DNA from: an uncultured Verrucomicrobiota bacterium
GTDB lineage: Bacteria; Verrucomicrobiota; Verrucomicrobiae; Opitutales; Opitutaceae
DNA length: 15,952 bases
NCBI GenBank assembly: GCA_946481225.1
Contig: CAMLNJ010000013.1
Span: 1-15,952 of the forward strand
Direction of reading: 5' to 3'
Shown one piece after another: positions 8,658 through 14,799 of this stretch. A program made the position numbers and the translations under genes. The notes beneath the pieces are model-generated. The model was not told where the DNA came from, made no database searches, and saw only the letters and a program-made list of their open reading frames with translations. Numbering within the stretch: position 1 is the first letter of the stretch; each line of letters begins with the position of its first letter.

Positions 8658-10007
8658 TTGAACCCCGCCCCGCGCCTCCTTGCCGCCCTCCTCGCCGCGT
8701 CCCTCCTTGGGAACGCCGCGCTCCTCTTCCGCGTCTCCCAAGTCTCCGCCTCGGCCTCGCGCGAAGCCGACCGCCCCGCGAGTGAATCCGCGACAACCGC
8801 CGAGTCCTCCGCCTCCGACCCGGCCATGGCCGAAGCCCAAACCGCCATCGCCCTCCACCGCGCCCTCTCCGCCACCTCCCTCGCCGAGTTCCGCGACCTT
8901 CTCGTCGCGGCGGGCATCGAACCGAAGCTCCGCCGCGAAATGCTCCGGCTCCTTCTGCAACATCGCTACGCCGACCGCTTCCACGAACTTTACACCGATC
9001 AAGCGGACCTCGCGCAGACGCCTTGGTGGCGAAACCCCGACTATCGCGCCCTCAACTCCCCCGCCGCCCAACGCGAGCGCCAAGAGGCCGGGCAGGAACT
9101 CCAGCAACGATTCGAAGCCGACCTCGCGCGCCTGACCGGTGAAGATCCTCGCCGGCTGGACCTCGCCGAAAACCCCTGGCTGAAACGCCAATACGCCGGA
9201 ATTCCCGCCGAGAAAGCCGAAGCCCTCTTCCGTCTCCAGCAGGACTACGACGAACTCGAGCAGCAGGTGCGCATGGGCGGCATGGAGTTCCAGCTTCCCG
9301 CCGATGTGGAGAAACTCCGGCTCCTTCGCGCCGAGCGCGAACGCGACATCGCCGCCCTCCTCACCCCCGAGGAGCGCTCCGCCTGGGAGATGCGCTCCTC
9401 GCCCACCGCGGACCGCACCCGGGATCTCGCCACCCGATACCAGGCGACCGAGGACGAATACCGCAGGATCTACGCGCTCCAAAAAGCCTTCGACGAGCGA
9501 TTCAACTTCGACGACGGCGACCCCGATCCCGCCTCGCCCGCCGATTGGGAAGGCCAAAGCGCCGCCCAAAAGGAACTCCAAAAAGCGATCCGCGAAATCG
9601 TCGGCGAGGAGCGCTACGAGGCCGCCCGGCGCGAGAACGATTCCGACTACACCCTCGCGCGTTCCGCGGTCGAACGCCTCGGTCTGCCCGCCGAGACCGC
9701 CGGCACGATCCACGACCTTCGCACCCCGGTCGCCGAGGAGTCGCGCCGCATTTTCTCCGACCCCGCGCTTCCCGCGGAACAAAAGCGAGCCGCGCTCGCC
9801 AAACTCGCCGCCGACACCCGCGCCAAGGTCGAGCAGGTGCTGGGCCCCGAGGCCGCCGAGCTCTACTTCAAACGCGGCGGCATGAACTGGCTCGATTACC
9901 TCAACGGAGGAAGCCCCGTCACCATCACTGAAAACGGCGTCGAACCTGGAGAGAGAGTCGGCCGAGAACCCGAACCCATGCCGGTCCCCACCATCCTCGT
10001 CGACTGA
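8658..10007 (+). CDS. Membrane-anchored, charged helical protein of unknown function
   Basis: The protein has 449 residues, read from a TTG at 8658. That start is preferred because it supplies an N-terminal hydrophobic anchor or signal (residues 7-24, LLAALLAASLLGNAALLF), while the first in-frame ATG (residue 57) would remove it. After a Ser/Ala-rich linker the rest is highly charged and predicted helical. It has two related blocks: LTGEDPRRLDL (about 159) before FRLQQDYDELEQQ, and LTPEERSAWEMRSSPTA (about 234) before YRRIYALQKAFDERF (about 268). A conserved-looking end ELYFKRGGMNWLDYL follows. The LTPEE-SPTA arrangement resembles uncharacterised secreted proteins of Verrucomicrobia; no enzyme motif is visible. 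It is divergent from the ECF sigma gene and could be its target or an envelope stress sensor (inference only). A 7-bp hairpin follows the stop. Confidence 0.8.
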   Translation: MNPAPRLLAALLAASLLGNAALLFRVSQVSASASREADRPASESATTAESSASDPAMAEAQTAIALHRALSATSLAEFRDLLVAAGIEPKLRREMLRLLLQHRYADRFHELYTDQADLAQTPWWRNPDYRALNSPAAQRERQEAGQELQQRFEADLARLTGEDPRRLDLAENPWLKRQYAGIPAEKAEALFRLQQDYDELEQQVRMGGMEFQLPADVEKLRLLRAERERDIAALLTPEERSAWEMRSSPTADRTRDLATRYQATEDEYRRIYALQKAFDERFNFDDGDPDPASPADWEGQSAAQKELQKAIREIVGEERYEAARRENDSDYTLARSAVERLGLPAETAGTIHDLRTPVAEESRRIFSDPALPAEQKRAALAKLAADTRAKVEQVLGPEAAELYFKRGGMNWLDYLNGGSPVTITENGVEPGERVGREPEPMPVPTILVD

Positions 10008-10017
10008 TCACGATTGA

Positions 10018-10036
10018 CGCGGCGTTGGCCGCCGCG
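10018..10036 (+). terminator. Possible terminator hairpin after the 449-residue protein gene
   Basis: CGCGGCG (10018-10024) and CGCCGCG (10030-10036) form a perfect 7-bp stem with a 5-base loop ten bases past the TGA. No T tract follows, so it is at best a weak or Rho-assisted terminator. Confidence 0.35.
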
Positions 10037-10417
10037 CGTCTCGACGGACGCCGCACAAGATGGAACACGTCGACCGCGGGGCGTTGACGGCGAAGCCGCC
10101 CGAATCGCGAAGCGAAACCTCGGCGACGAGGCGCGGATGCGCGTCGGGGCAACGCGCTCCACCTCGTCGCAAACCTCGCCGGGAGCGCGATCAACCTAGA
10201 AGTCGCAGTTGGGAGGGAAAGCATCGCGCAAGATGTTGAGGCGAATGGCGATCACGGAACCCCGACGCGCACCCGGCGGGTGATTGAAGCGGGTGACGTG
10301 ATCGGCAGGCGACCAACAGGTTGCGCGAGACGCCCCGATCCGACTGCGATTTCTAGCGACCACCCCTGGGCGCGAGGCCCCGGGCAAAGCGGTGGAGTAA
10401 CGGAGATGTTTTCGCCC

Positions 10418-10500
10418 GGTGGATGCGCGGGTCCCTCCGCGCATGGTTCGCGGTCCGTCCGCGAACCCAAACCACGGGCGCAGGGACGCGCCCATCCACC
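10418..10500. repeat. Palindromic repeat family A, copy 1 (cloverleaf-like)
   Basis: An 8-bp closing stem (GGTGGATG 10418-10425 with CATCCACC 10493-10500) encloses three perfect hairpins: GCGCGG/CCGCGC (10425-10442), GGTTCGCGG/CCGCGAACC (10445-10467) and GGGCGC/GCGCCC (10476-10493). The right half, ACCACGGGCGCAGGGACGCG through CATCCACC, recurs with few changes in copy 2 at 11089-11118. The sequence could fold as a three-armed structure in single-stranded DNA or RNA. Confidence 0.8.
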
Positions 10501-10654
10501 TTTTCGGATTCATAACCCACTGGATTCGAGATGCTCTCATGTTGTTACTTGAGGATCAAGGGAGACACCCGGCGCCACACCCGCCAGGGCCACGCGCGGC
10601 TCGCCGATTTCCCCGCTTTCGCTCCGCCCGTGGATGGGTTAAATTCCGATTCTT

Positions 10655-11008
10655 ATGATCAAAGGCCAGAAAGTCGTCTGCATCAACGACACCTTCCCCG
10701 CGCTCATCCGCGCCATCTACAAGCAGTTGCCGGTGAAGGGCACGACCTACACGATCCGCGAAGTATTTCTCGGCCGCGAGAAGGTCGTGAAGGCCGGCGA
10801 CTCCGCCACCGTCGGCCTGCTCCTCGCCGAGCTGACCAACCCGCCCGACCCCTTCCATCAGGGCAAGCAGGAGCTCGGCTTCAGCTCGGAGCGCTTCGCC
10901 CCGCTCGAGGAGAAGAGCGACGAGACCGCGGTCGGCGAGGAGGCCGGCGAACTCGCCGGCGTCGGCCACGGCGACGACAAGCCGCACAAGGGCTACTGGC
11001 AGAACTGA
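10655..11008 (+). CDS. Small conserved hypothetical protein
   Basis: The protein has 117 residues and begins MIKGQKVVCINDTFPALIRA. The first ~85 residues look like a compact beta-rich domain: VKGTTYTIREVF, LLLAELTNP, then GFSSERFAPLEE. The tail is acidic and Gly-rich (EEAGELAGVGHGDD) and probably disordered. The pattern VVCINDTFP...LPVKGTTYTIRE...GFSSERFAPL recalls small uncharacterised proteins seen in diverse bacteria and phages; no function is known to me. There is no signal peptide or membrane segment. The gene is isolated, with palindromic elements about 155 bases upstream and 37 bases downstream, and no Shine-Dalgarno sequence. Conserved-looking motifs and regular codon use support a real gene. 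Confidence 0.75.
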   Translation: MIKGQKVVCINDTFPALIRAIYKQLPVKGTTYTIREVFLGREKVVKAGDSATVGLLLAELTNPPDPFHQGKQELGFSSERFAPLEEKSDETAVGEEAGELAGVGHGDDKPHKGYWQN

Positions 11009-11044
11009 TTCCAACGACTGATCGGAACCGGACTCTCGCCTCCA

Positions 11045-11119
11045 AGGTGGACGGGCGCGTCCTCTGCGCCCGTCGCCGTGACTCTCAAACCACGGGCGCA
11101 AGGATGCGCCCGTCCACCT
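11045..11119. repeat. Palindromic repeat family A, copy 2
   Basis: A perfect 14-bp outer inverted repeat (AGGTGGACGGGCGC 11045-11058 with its complement 11106-11119) can instead form two inner hairpins, each with an ACGGGCGC/GCGCCCGT stem (11051-11073 and 11092-11113). It shares its ends (GGTGGA...TCCACC) and its ACCACGGGCGCA arm with copy 1. It starts 37 bases after the stop of the small hypothetical gene and may act as its terminator. Confidence 0.8.
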
Positions 11120-11224
11120 AGAGCATTTCAAATGAAAGTGTAGCCACGGCCGTGTCGGCCGTGCCTTCGATAATCGGAACGCGCCCGACACGGGCGCGGC
11201 TACAACTTAATTTGAAACGCTCTA
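11119..11224. mobile_element. MITE-like element B with TA-bounded inverted termini
   Basis: The terminal inverted repeats TAGAGCATTTCAAAT (11119-11133) and ATTTGAAACGCTCTA (11210-11224) differ at one position and each ends in TA. That fits insertion at TA by a Tc1/mariner or IS630-type transposase (known for that family; inferred here). The interior is a nested palindrome: TGTAGCC/GGCTACA (11139-11145 with 11198-11204) around two hairpins, CACGGCC/GGCCGTG (11145-11163) and GCGCCC/GGGCGC (11181-11197). The 106-base element has no coding capacity. Confidence 0.6.
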
Positions 11225-11225
11225 A

Positions 11226-11272
11226 TAGGCCCGACCGCTGGTCGGGCTGCCAGACCAACGGTCTGGCCTACA
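11226..11272. repeat. Palindromic repeat family C, copy 2
   Basis: The termini TAGGCC and GGCCTA (11226-11231 and 11265-11270) overlap two perfect hairpins, GCCCGACC/GGTCGGGC (11229-11247) and CCAGACC/GGTCTGG (11250-11266), each with a 3-base loop. The same arrangement recurs at 14696-14760, and in part at 4291-4352. It directly abuts element B. Confidence 0.8.
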
Positions 11273-11325
11273 GAGCGCGATGATCGGATTTTCTTACGAC
11301 GGAATACGAAATATTATCAGACATG

Positions 11326-11353
11326 AAAAAGCGCGGGCTTAAAAAGCCCGCGC
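11326..11353 (-). terminator. Rho-independent terminator of grpE-dnaJ
   Basis: A 10-bp perfect stem (GCGCGGGCTT 11331-11340 with AAGCCCGCGC 11344-11353, loop AAA) is followed on the minus strand by TTTTT (11330-11326). It lies about 58 bases after the dnaJ stop. On the plus strand it is followed by CTTTTCGC, so it may also stop transcription entering from the left. Confidence 0.9.
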
Positions 11354-11411
11354 CTTTTCGCGTCGGCGAAGCCGGCACCGCGACACCGGGACGCCGCGAC
11401 GCCCTTCCGGC

Positions 11412-12581
11412 TCAGAAGAACTTCTTCGCCTTGGCGAACCAGCTCTCGCTCGTCGGGTGCTCGGCGTCGCCGCTCACGCGGGCGAATTCCTTGAGCAGTT
11501 TTTCCTGCTCCGAGGTGAGCTTGGTCGGCACCTCGACGTGCACGCGCACGAGCTGGTCGCCCTGATGGCCGCGCTGACGCAACGAGGGCATGCCCTTGCC
11601 GCGGAGACGGAAGGTCGTGCCGCTCTGCGTGCCCGCCGGCACCTTCAGAGTCGCCTTGCCGAAGAGCGTAGGCACCTCGAGGGTGCCGCCGAGCGTGGCG
11701 AGGGTGAACTTGATCGGGATCTCGCAGAAGAGGTCGTCGTCCTGGCGCTCGAAGAGCTCGTGCTGCTTCACGTTGAGCACGATGTAGAGATCGCCGTCCT
11801 GGCCGCCCGCGAGGCCGGCCTCGCCGTTGCCGGAGGAGCGCAGGCGCGTGCCGGTGTCGACGCCGGGCGGAATCCGCACGTTGACCTTCGCGGTCTGCGG
11901 CACGCGGCCTTCGCCACGACAGGCCGTGCAAGCCTTCTCCACCTTCTGGCCGGCGCCGCCGCAGGTGGGACAGGTCTGGGCGAAGGTGATGATGCCGCCG
12001 CTGCGGCGGATCTGGCCGGCGCCGCGGCAGGTGGGGCACACGACCTTCTTGGAGCCGGGCTCGGCTCCCGAACCGCTGCACCGCTCGCAGGCGTGCAGCC
12101 GCCGGAAGGAGATTTCCTTCTCCACGCCCTTCGAAGCCTCCTCGAGGCTGATCTCGAGATCGTAGCGCAGATCGGAGCCGTCGCGCTCGGAGCCGCCTCC
12201 CCCGCCGCCGAACATCTGGTCGAAAATGCCACCCCCTCCGCCCATGCCGCCTCCGCCCTGCTGGCCGAACACCTCGCGGAAAATGTCGAAGGGATCGTGG
12301 AAGCCGCCTCCGCCCATGCCACCGGGGCCGCGCGGGCCGGCGCCGCCGTTCTGCGTGAAGGCTTGGTGGCCGTAGCGGTCGTAGGCGGCGCGCTTCTGCG
12401 GATCCTTCAGGACCTCGTAGGCCTCGGAGACTTTCTTGAACATCTCCTCGGCCTGCTTGTCGCCGGGGTTCTTGTCCGGGTGATATTGGACGGCCTTCTT
12501 GCGGTAGGCTTTCTTGAGCTCCTCCTCCGAGGCGCCCTTTTCGACGCCGAGCAGGGAGTAATAGTCTTCGTTGGCGGCCAT
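11412..12581 (-). CDS. dnaJ: Chaperone protein DnaJ
   Basis: The protein has 389 residues, the usual length for full type I DnaJ. The J domain (residues 6-70) carries the HPD motif at 34-36 that stimulates the DnaK ATPase. A Gly/Phe-rich linker follows (about 79-130, with two poly-Gly runs). Four zinc-binding CxxCxGxG repeats begin at 165 (CERCSGSG), 182 (CPTCRGAG), 204 (CPTCGGAG) and 218 (CTACRGEG), all intact. The C-terminal substrate-binding beta domains run to about 370. The start [17 protein letters not shown] is the normal DnaJ beginning. It lies 67 bases downstream of grpE in the same direction, presumably one transcript, and ends at a strong terminator. The role is cytoplasmic protein folding with DnaK and GrpE; dnaK is not in this window. 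Confidence 0.97.
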   Translation of the reverse strand: MAANEDYYSLLGVEKGASEEELKKAYRKKAVQYHPDKNPGDKQAEEMFKKVSEAYEVLKDPQKRAAYDRYGHQAFTQNGGAGPRGPGGMGGGGFHDPFDIFREVFGQQGGGGMGGGGGIFDQMFGGGGGGSERDGSDLRYDLEISLEEASKGVEKEISFRRLHACERCSGSGAEPGSKKVVCPTCRGAGQIRRSGGIITFAQTCPTCGGAGQKVEKACTACRGEGRVPQTAKVNVRIPPGVDTGTRLRSSGNGEAGLAGGQDGDLYIVLNVKQHELFERQDDDLFCEIPIKFTLATLGGTLEVPTLFGKATLKVPAGTQSGTTFRLRGKGMPSLRQRGHQGDQLVRVHVEVPTKLTSEQEKLLKEFARVSGDAEHPTSESWFAKAKKFF

Positions 12582-12648
12582 GTCGGGTGTCAGCGAGCGG
12601 GAACGGGTTGTCGTTTTCTAATGAATACTCGGGGGCGGGCGGAGCGGC

Positions 12649-13272
12649 TCAGACCACCACGCCGTCCGCCGGATCGGCGGGTTTCTCGGGTTTGCCGGTG
12701 GAGACGACCACGCTGGCGGCGCGCACGAGGCGTCCGTTGAGCGTGTAGCCGACGCGGGTGCAGGCGGCCACATGGTCGGCGGGCACCTCGGCGCTCGGCT
12801 GCTGGGCGATCGCCTCGTGCAGATTGGGGTCGAAGGGCTTTCCGACGGGAGAGACCTCGGCGAGACCATGGTTGGCGAGCGCGCCCTTGAGCTGGGAGGC
12901 GATCATATCGACGCCGCCGGCGAGGCTCTTGAGGTCGGCGTTGGCGGCCTTGGTGGCGCTCAGCGCGTGGCCGAGGTTGTCGATCACGGGGATCAGGTCC
13001 TCGAGGATGCGCGTGGCGGCGCGGTGGGCGGCGTCCTCGCGATCACGGACGGCGCGCTTGCGGTAGTTGTCGAGATCGGCGACGGAGCGCAGGTAGCGTT
13101 CGTAGTTGTCGGCCGCCTCCTTCTTGGCGGCGGCGATCTGCTCCTCGGGGCTCGGGCCCGTGGCCGGCGCGGCGGACGCGGCCCCGGCGGCGGTCCCGGC
13201 GGCGGGCGCGGGCTGGGCCGCGTCGGGCTCTGGGGTTACTGGTGTCGGGTTGGCGGGTTCGGCTTGGCTCAT
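12649..13272 (-). CDS. grpE: Nucleotide exchange factor GrpE
   Basis: The protein has 207 residues from the ATG at 13272. An in-frame start 87 bases upstream is rejected because it adds a non-conserved segment and crosses the divergent promoter region. Residues 2-40 are a low-complexity Ala/Pro tail. Residues 42-100 are the long coiled-coil helix (AAAKKEAADNYERYLRSVAD, then LDNYRKR). The C-terminal beta domain holds the family signature: DLIPVIDNLGHAL, GKPFDPNLHEAI (144-155), and GYTLNGRLVRAASVVVS (175-191). GrpE releases ADP from DnaK in the heat-shock chaperone cycle. It is the first gene of the pair with dnaJ. No CIRCE operator (the HrcA site) was found upstream; other repeats there may serve regulation. 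Confidence 0.96.
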   Translation of the reverse strand: MSQAEPANPTPVTPEPDAAQPAPAAGTAAGAASAAPATGPSPEEQIAAAKKEAADNYERYLRSVADLDNYRKRAVRDREDAAHRAATRILEDLIPVIDNLGHALSATKAANADLKSLAGGVDMIASQLKGALANHGLAEVSPVGKPFDPNLHEAIAQQPSAEVPADHVAACTRVGYTLNGRLVRAASVVVSTGKPEKPADPADGVVV

Positions 13273-13282
13273 GGGAAAAGGG

Positions 13283-13388
13283 TGCAGGTGAAAACAAGAT
13301 ATCCGTCGGCGCAAGCCCTGCGGATATTCGAGGCCGCGCATCGGGAAAAACACCTGCAACCCGCCGGCATCGGGACATAAAACACCTG
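13283..13388. promoter_or_regulatory. Repeated CACCTG sites in the grpE / membrane-protein divergent region
   Basis: The 149-base spacer holds an 18-19 base direct repeat: GCATCGGGA then AAAACACCTG at 13338-13356, and again at 13367-13388 with an extra CAT between the halves. An inverted copy of the core, TGCAGGTG, lies at 13283-13290 next to the grpE start. Inside lies an inverted repeat ATATCCG/CGGATAT (13299-13305 with 13321-13327). The arrangement suggests protein-binding sites, but no regulator is known and no clear -10/-35 boxes were found. Confidence 0.4.
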
Positions 13389-13421
13389 ACCTTCGCCCGC
13401 ACCGCGCCTCTCCTTCGAATC

Positions 13422-14672
13422 ATGAAACGCCTTCTTCCCTGGACCGCCTGCGCCGTCCTCCTCGCCTTTGTCATGGCACCGCTCGTGGCGGCCACGGCGG
13501 CCGCCACCGCGGCGCCGACCGCCGCCGCGCCGGCCCCGGCCGTGAACGACAAATCGCCCATCGCGCCCTACGCCAAGGCCATCGCCACCGTGACCGGCAT
13601 CGCGATCTCGCCGCTTCTCGGCACCGGCGCGCTCGGTGCCTACGAAGCGTGGAAAGCCGAGACCCCCGAGCAAGAGGCCGCCCTCCCGTGGTATGCGCAG
13701 GCCACCTTCTTCTTGCCCGCCCTGCTCATCGTCGGCGTCTGCGCCGCCAAGGACTCCTTCGGCGCCGCCATTCCCCCCGGCCTGAAAAAGCCCCTCGATG
13801 TTCTCGAGACCATCGAAAACAAGGCCTCGGGCCTCGTCGCCGCCGGCGCGGTCGTGCCCTTCACCATGGCTTCGCTCTCCAAAATGATCGTGGCCTCCAC
13901 CCCCACCATGCCGGCCGGCGACGCGATGCTCCACGCCGGCACGGCCACCATCGCGGTCGGCGCCATCGATTGGTCCTGGTTGCTCAACCTCCTCACCGTG
14001 CCGATCGGCGTGGCCGTCTTCGCCGTGGTCTGGCTCGCCTCGCACGCCATCAACGCCCTCATCCTCCTCAGTCCTTGGGGTGCGATCGACGCCGCCCTCA
14101 AGACCGCCCGGACCGCCCTCCTCGGCCTCATCACGATCACCGCGATGATCAACCCCTGGATCAGCGCCGCGCTCTCGCTCGTCGTTATCCTGATCGCCTA
14201 CCTCGTCGCCGGCTGGGCCTTCCGCCTCACGATCTTCGGCACGATTTTCTCCTGGGACTTCCTCACCTTCCGCAAGCACCGCTTCCACGTCGCCGAAAAG
14301 GGGGAGAACAAGCTCTTCTCCAGCAACACGCTCACCAAGCAGGGCGTGCCCATGCGCACCTATGGCCGCCTCCGCCACGAGCCCGAGAACGGCAAACTCG
14401 TCTTCCGCTACCACCCCTGGCTCGTTCTCCCCGAACGCGCGACCGACGTGAAACTCGCCGCGCCCGCGGTCGGAGAAGGCCTTTTCATCAGTTCCATCGA
14501 GGACGGCGAGGAAACAGCGTTCGTCCTGCCGCCGCGTTACCGCGGCCACGAAGCCGAGGTCGCCCGCGCCTACGCGATCGAAGGCGGCGTCCGCCCCGTC
14601 GGTCTGCTCAAGGCCTGGGGCGCGCTGAAGGAACTCTTCGGCGGCGGCTCCGCCCGCACCCAGGTGACGTAG
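13422..14672 (+). CDS. Polytopic inner-membrane protein of unknown function
   Basis: The protein has 416 residues from the ATG at 13422. A longer in-frame reading from 13242 is rejected because its extra 60 residues overlap grpE and precede a good signal sequence. Residues 1-25 are a signal peptide or first helix (MKRLLPWTACAVLLAFVMAP), then an Ala/Pro linker. Hydrophobic segments lie at about 51-74, 91-108, 134-157, 185-217 and 232-278. The last ~135 residues are soluble, with a domain containing KHRFHVAEKGENKLFSSNT, GRLRHEP and FRYHPWLVLP. I do not recognise the family; nothing catalytic is visible. It is divergent from grpE, whose promoter region it shares, and convergent with the cupin gene, separated by a family C palindrome. 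A membrane location is well supported; a role in stress or transport is speculation. Confidence 0.8.
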   Translation: MKRLLPWTACAVLLAFVMAPLVAATAAATAAPTAAAPAPAVNDKSPIAPYAKAIATVTGIAISPLLGTGALGAYEAWKAETPEQEAALPWYAQATFFLPALLIVGVCAAKDSFGAAIPPGLKKPLDVLETIENKASGLVAAGAVVPFTMASLSKMIVASTPTMPAGDAMLHAGTATIAVGAIDWSWLLNLLTVPIGVAVFAVVWLASHAINALILLSPWGAIDAALKTARTALLGLITITAMINPWISAALSLVVILIAYLVAGWAFRLTIFGTIFSWDFLTFRKHRFHVAEKGENKLFSSNTLTKQGVPMRTYGRLRHEPENGKLVFRYHPWLVLPERATDVKLAAPAVGEGLFISSIEDGEETAFVLPPRYRGHEAEVARAYAIEGGVRPVGLLKAWGALKELFGGGSARTQVT

Positions 14673-14695
14673 CCCCGTCACACACGGCGTTCTCA

Positions 14696-14760
14696 TGTAG
14701 GCCCGACCGCCGGTCGGGCTTCCCGCCCCGTAAACCGCCAGGCCAGCGGCCTGGCCTACA
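14696..14760. repeat. Palindromic repeat family C, copy 3
   Basis: The ends TGTAGGC (14696-14702) and GCCTACA (14754-14760) enclose two perfect hairpins: GCCCGACC/GGTCGGGC (14701-14719) and CCAGGCC/GGCCTGG (14738-14754), each with a 3-base loop. The first hairpin is identical in its arms to the copies at 4306 and 11229. It sits between the 3' ends of two convergent genes and could help terminate both. Confidence 0.8.
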
Positions 14761-14778
14761 ACGATCACGCTCTCCGCA

Positions 14779-14799
14779 CCGGGCGAATCACTCGCCCGG
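14779..14799 (-). terminator. Hairpin overlapping the cupin stop codon
   Basis: CCGGGCGA (14779-14786) and TCGCCCGG (14792-14799) form a perfect 8-bp stem with a 5-base loop that contains the cupin TGA. There is no T tract on the minus strand, so a terminator role is uncertain; it may instead stabilise the 3' end. Confidence 0.35.

Larger units (their letters stand above)
10008..10654. other. Gene-poor spacer with palindromic element
   Basis: No convincing coding region was found over 647 bases. It holds the short hairpin after the upstream gene, an inverted repeat GCGACGAGG/CCTCGTCGC (10123-10131 with 10162-10170), and the 83-base cloverleaf-like family A element (10418-10500). The stretch 10199-10417 shows no recognisable signal. 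A minus-strand frame across 10196-10540 is open, but half of it is the palindromic element, so I do not call it a gene. Confidence 0.55.
11009..11411. other. Intergenic cluster of palindromic elements and dnaJ terminator
   Basis: This 403-base gap between convergent genes holds no coding region. From left to right it contains family A copy 2 (11045-11119), MITE-like element B (11119-11224), family C copy 2 (11226-11272), an A/T-richer stretch (about 11280-11325) with no recognised signal, and the dnaJ terminator (11326-11353). Confidence 0.7.

Noticed and set aside
8502..9782. A 426-codon minus-strand frame opposite the 449-residue protein
   Set aside because: Gly-rich antisense translation without motifs; the plus strand has a signal anchor, regular helical blocks and typical coding composition.
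10196..10540. A 114-codon minus-strand frame whose end (VIAIRLNILRDAFPPNCDF) looks somewhat protein-like
   Set aside because: Half of it is the family A palindrome translated, there is no initiation signal, and no domain is recognisable. It could be a gene remnant, but I cannot support that.
11457..12740. A 427-codon plus-strand frame
   Set aside because: Antisense to dnaJ and part of grpE, both certain genes.
13273..13421. A CIRCE (HrcA) operator or sigma-32-type promoter before grpE
   Set aside because: No TTAGCACTC/GAGTGCTAA dyad and no convincing CTTGAA-CCCCAT pair in the spacer; only the unrelated repeats described above.
13269..14768. A 499-codon minus-strand frame
   Set aside because: Antisense to the membrane protein; its composition (Gly/Asp/Glu/Arg runs) is that of a reverse-strand shadow, and it would also overlap the family C repeat.
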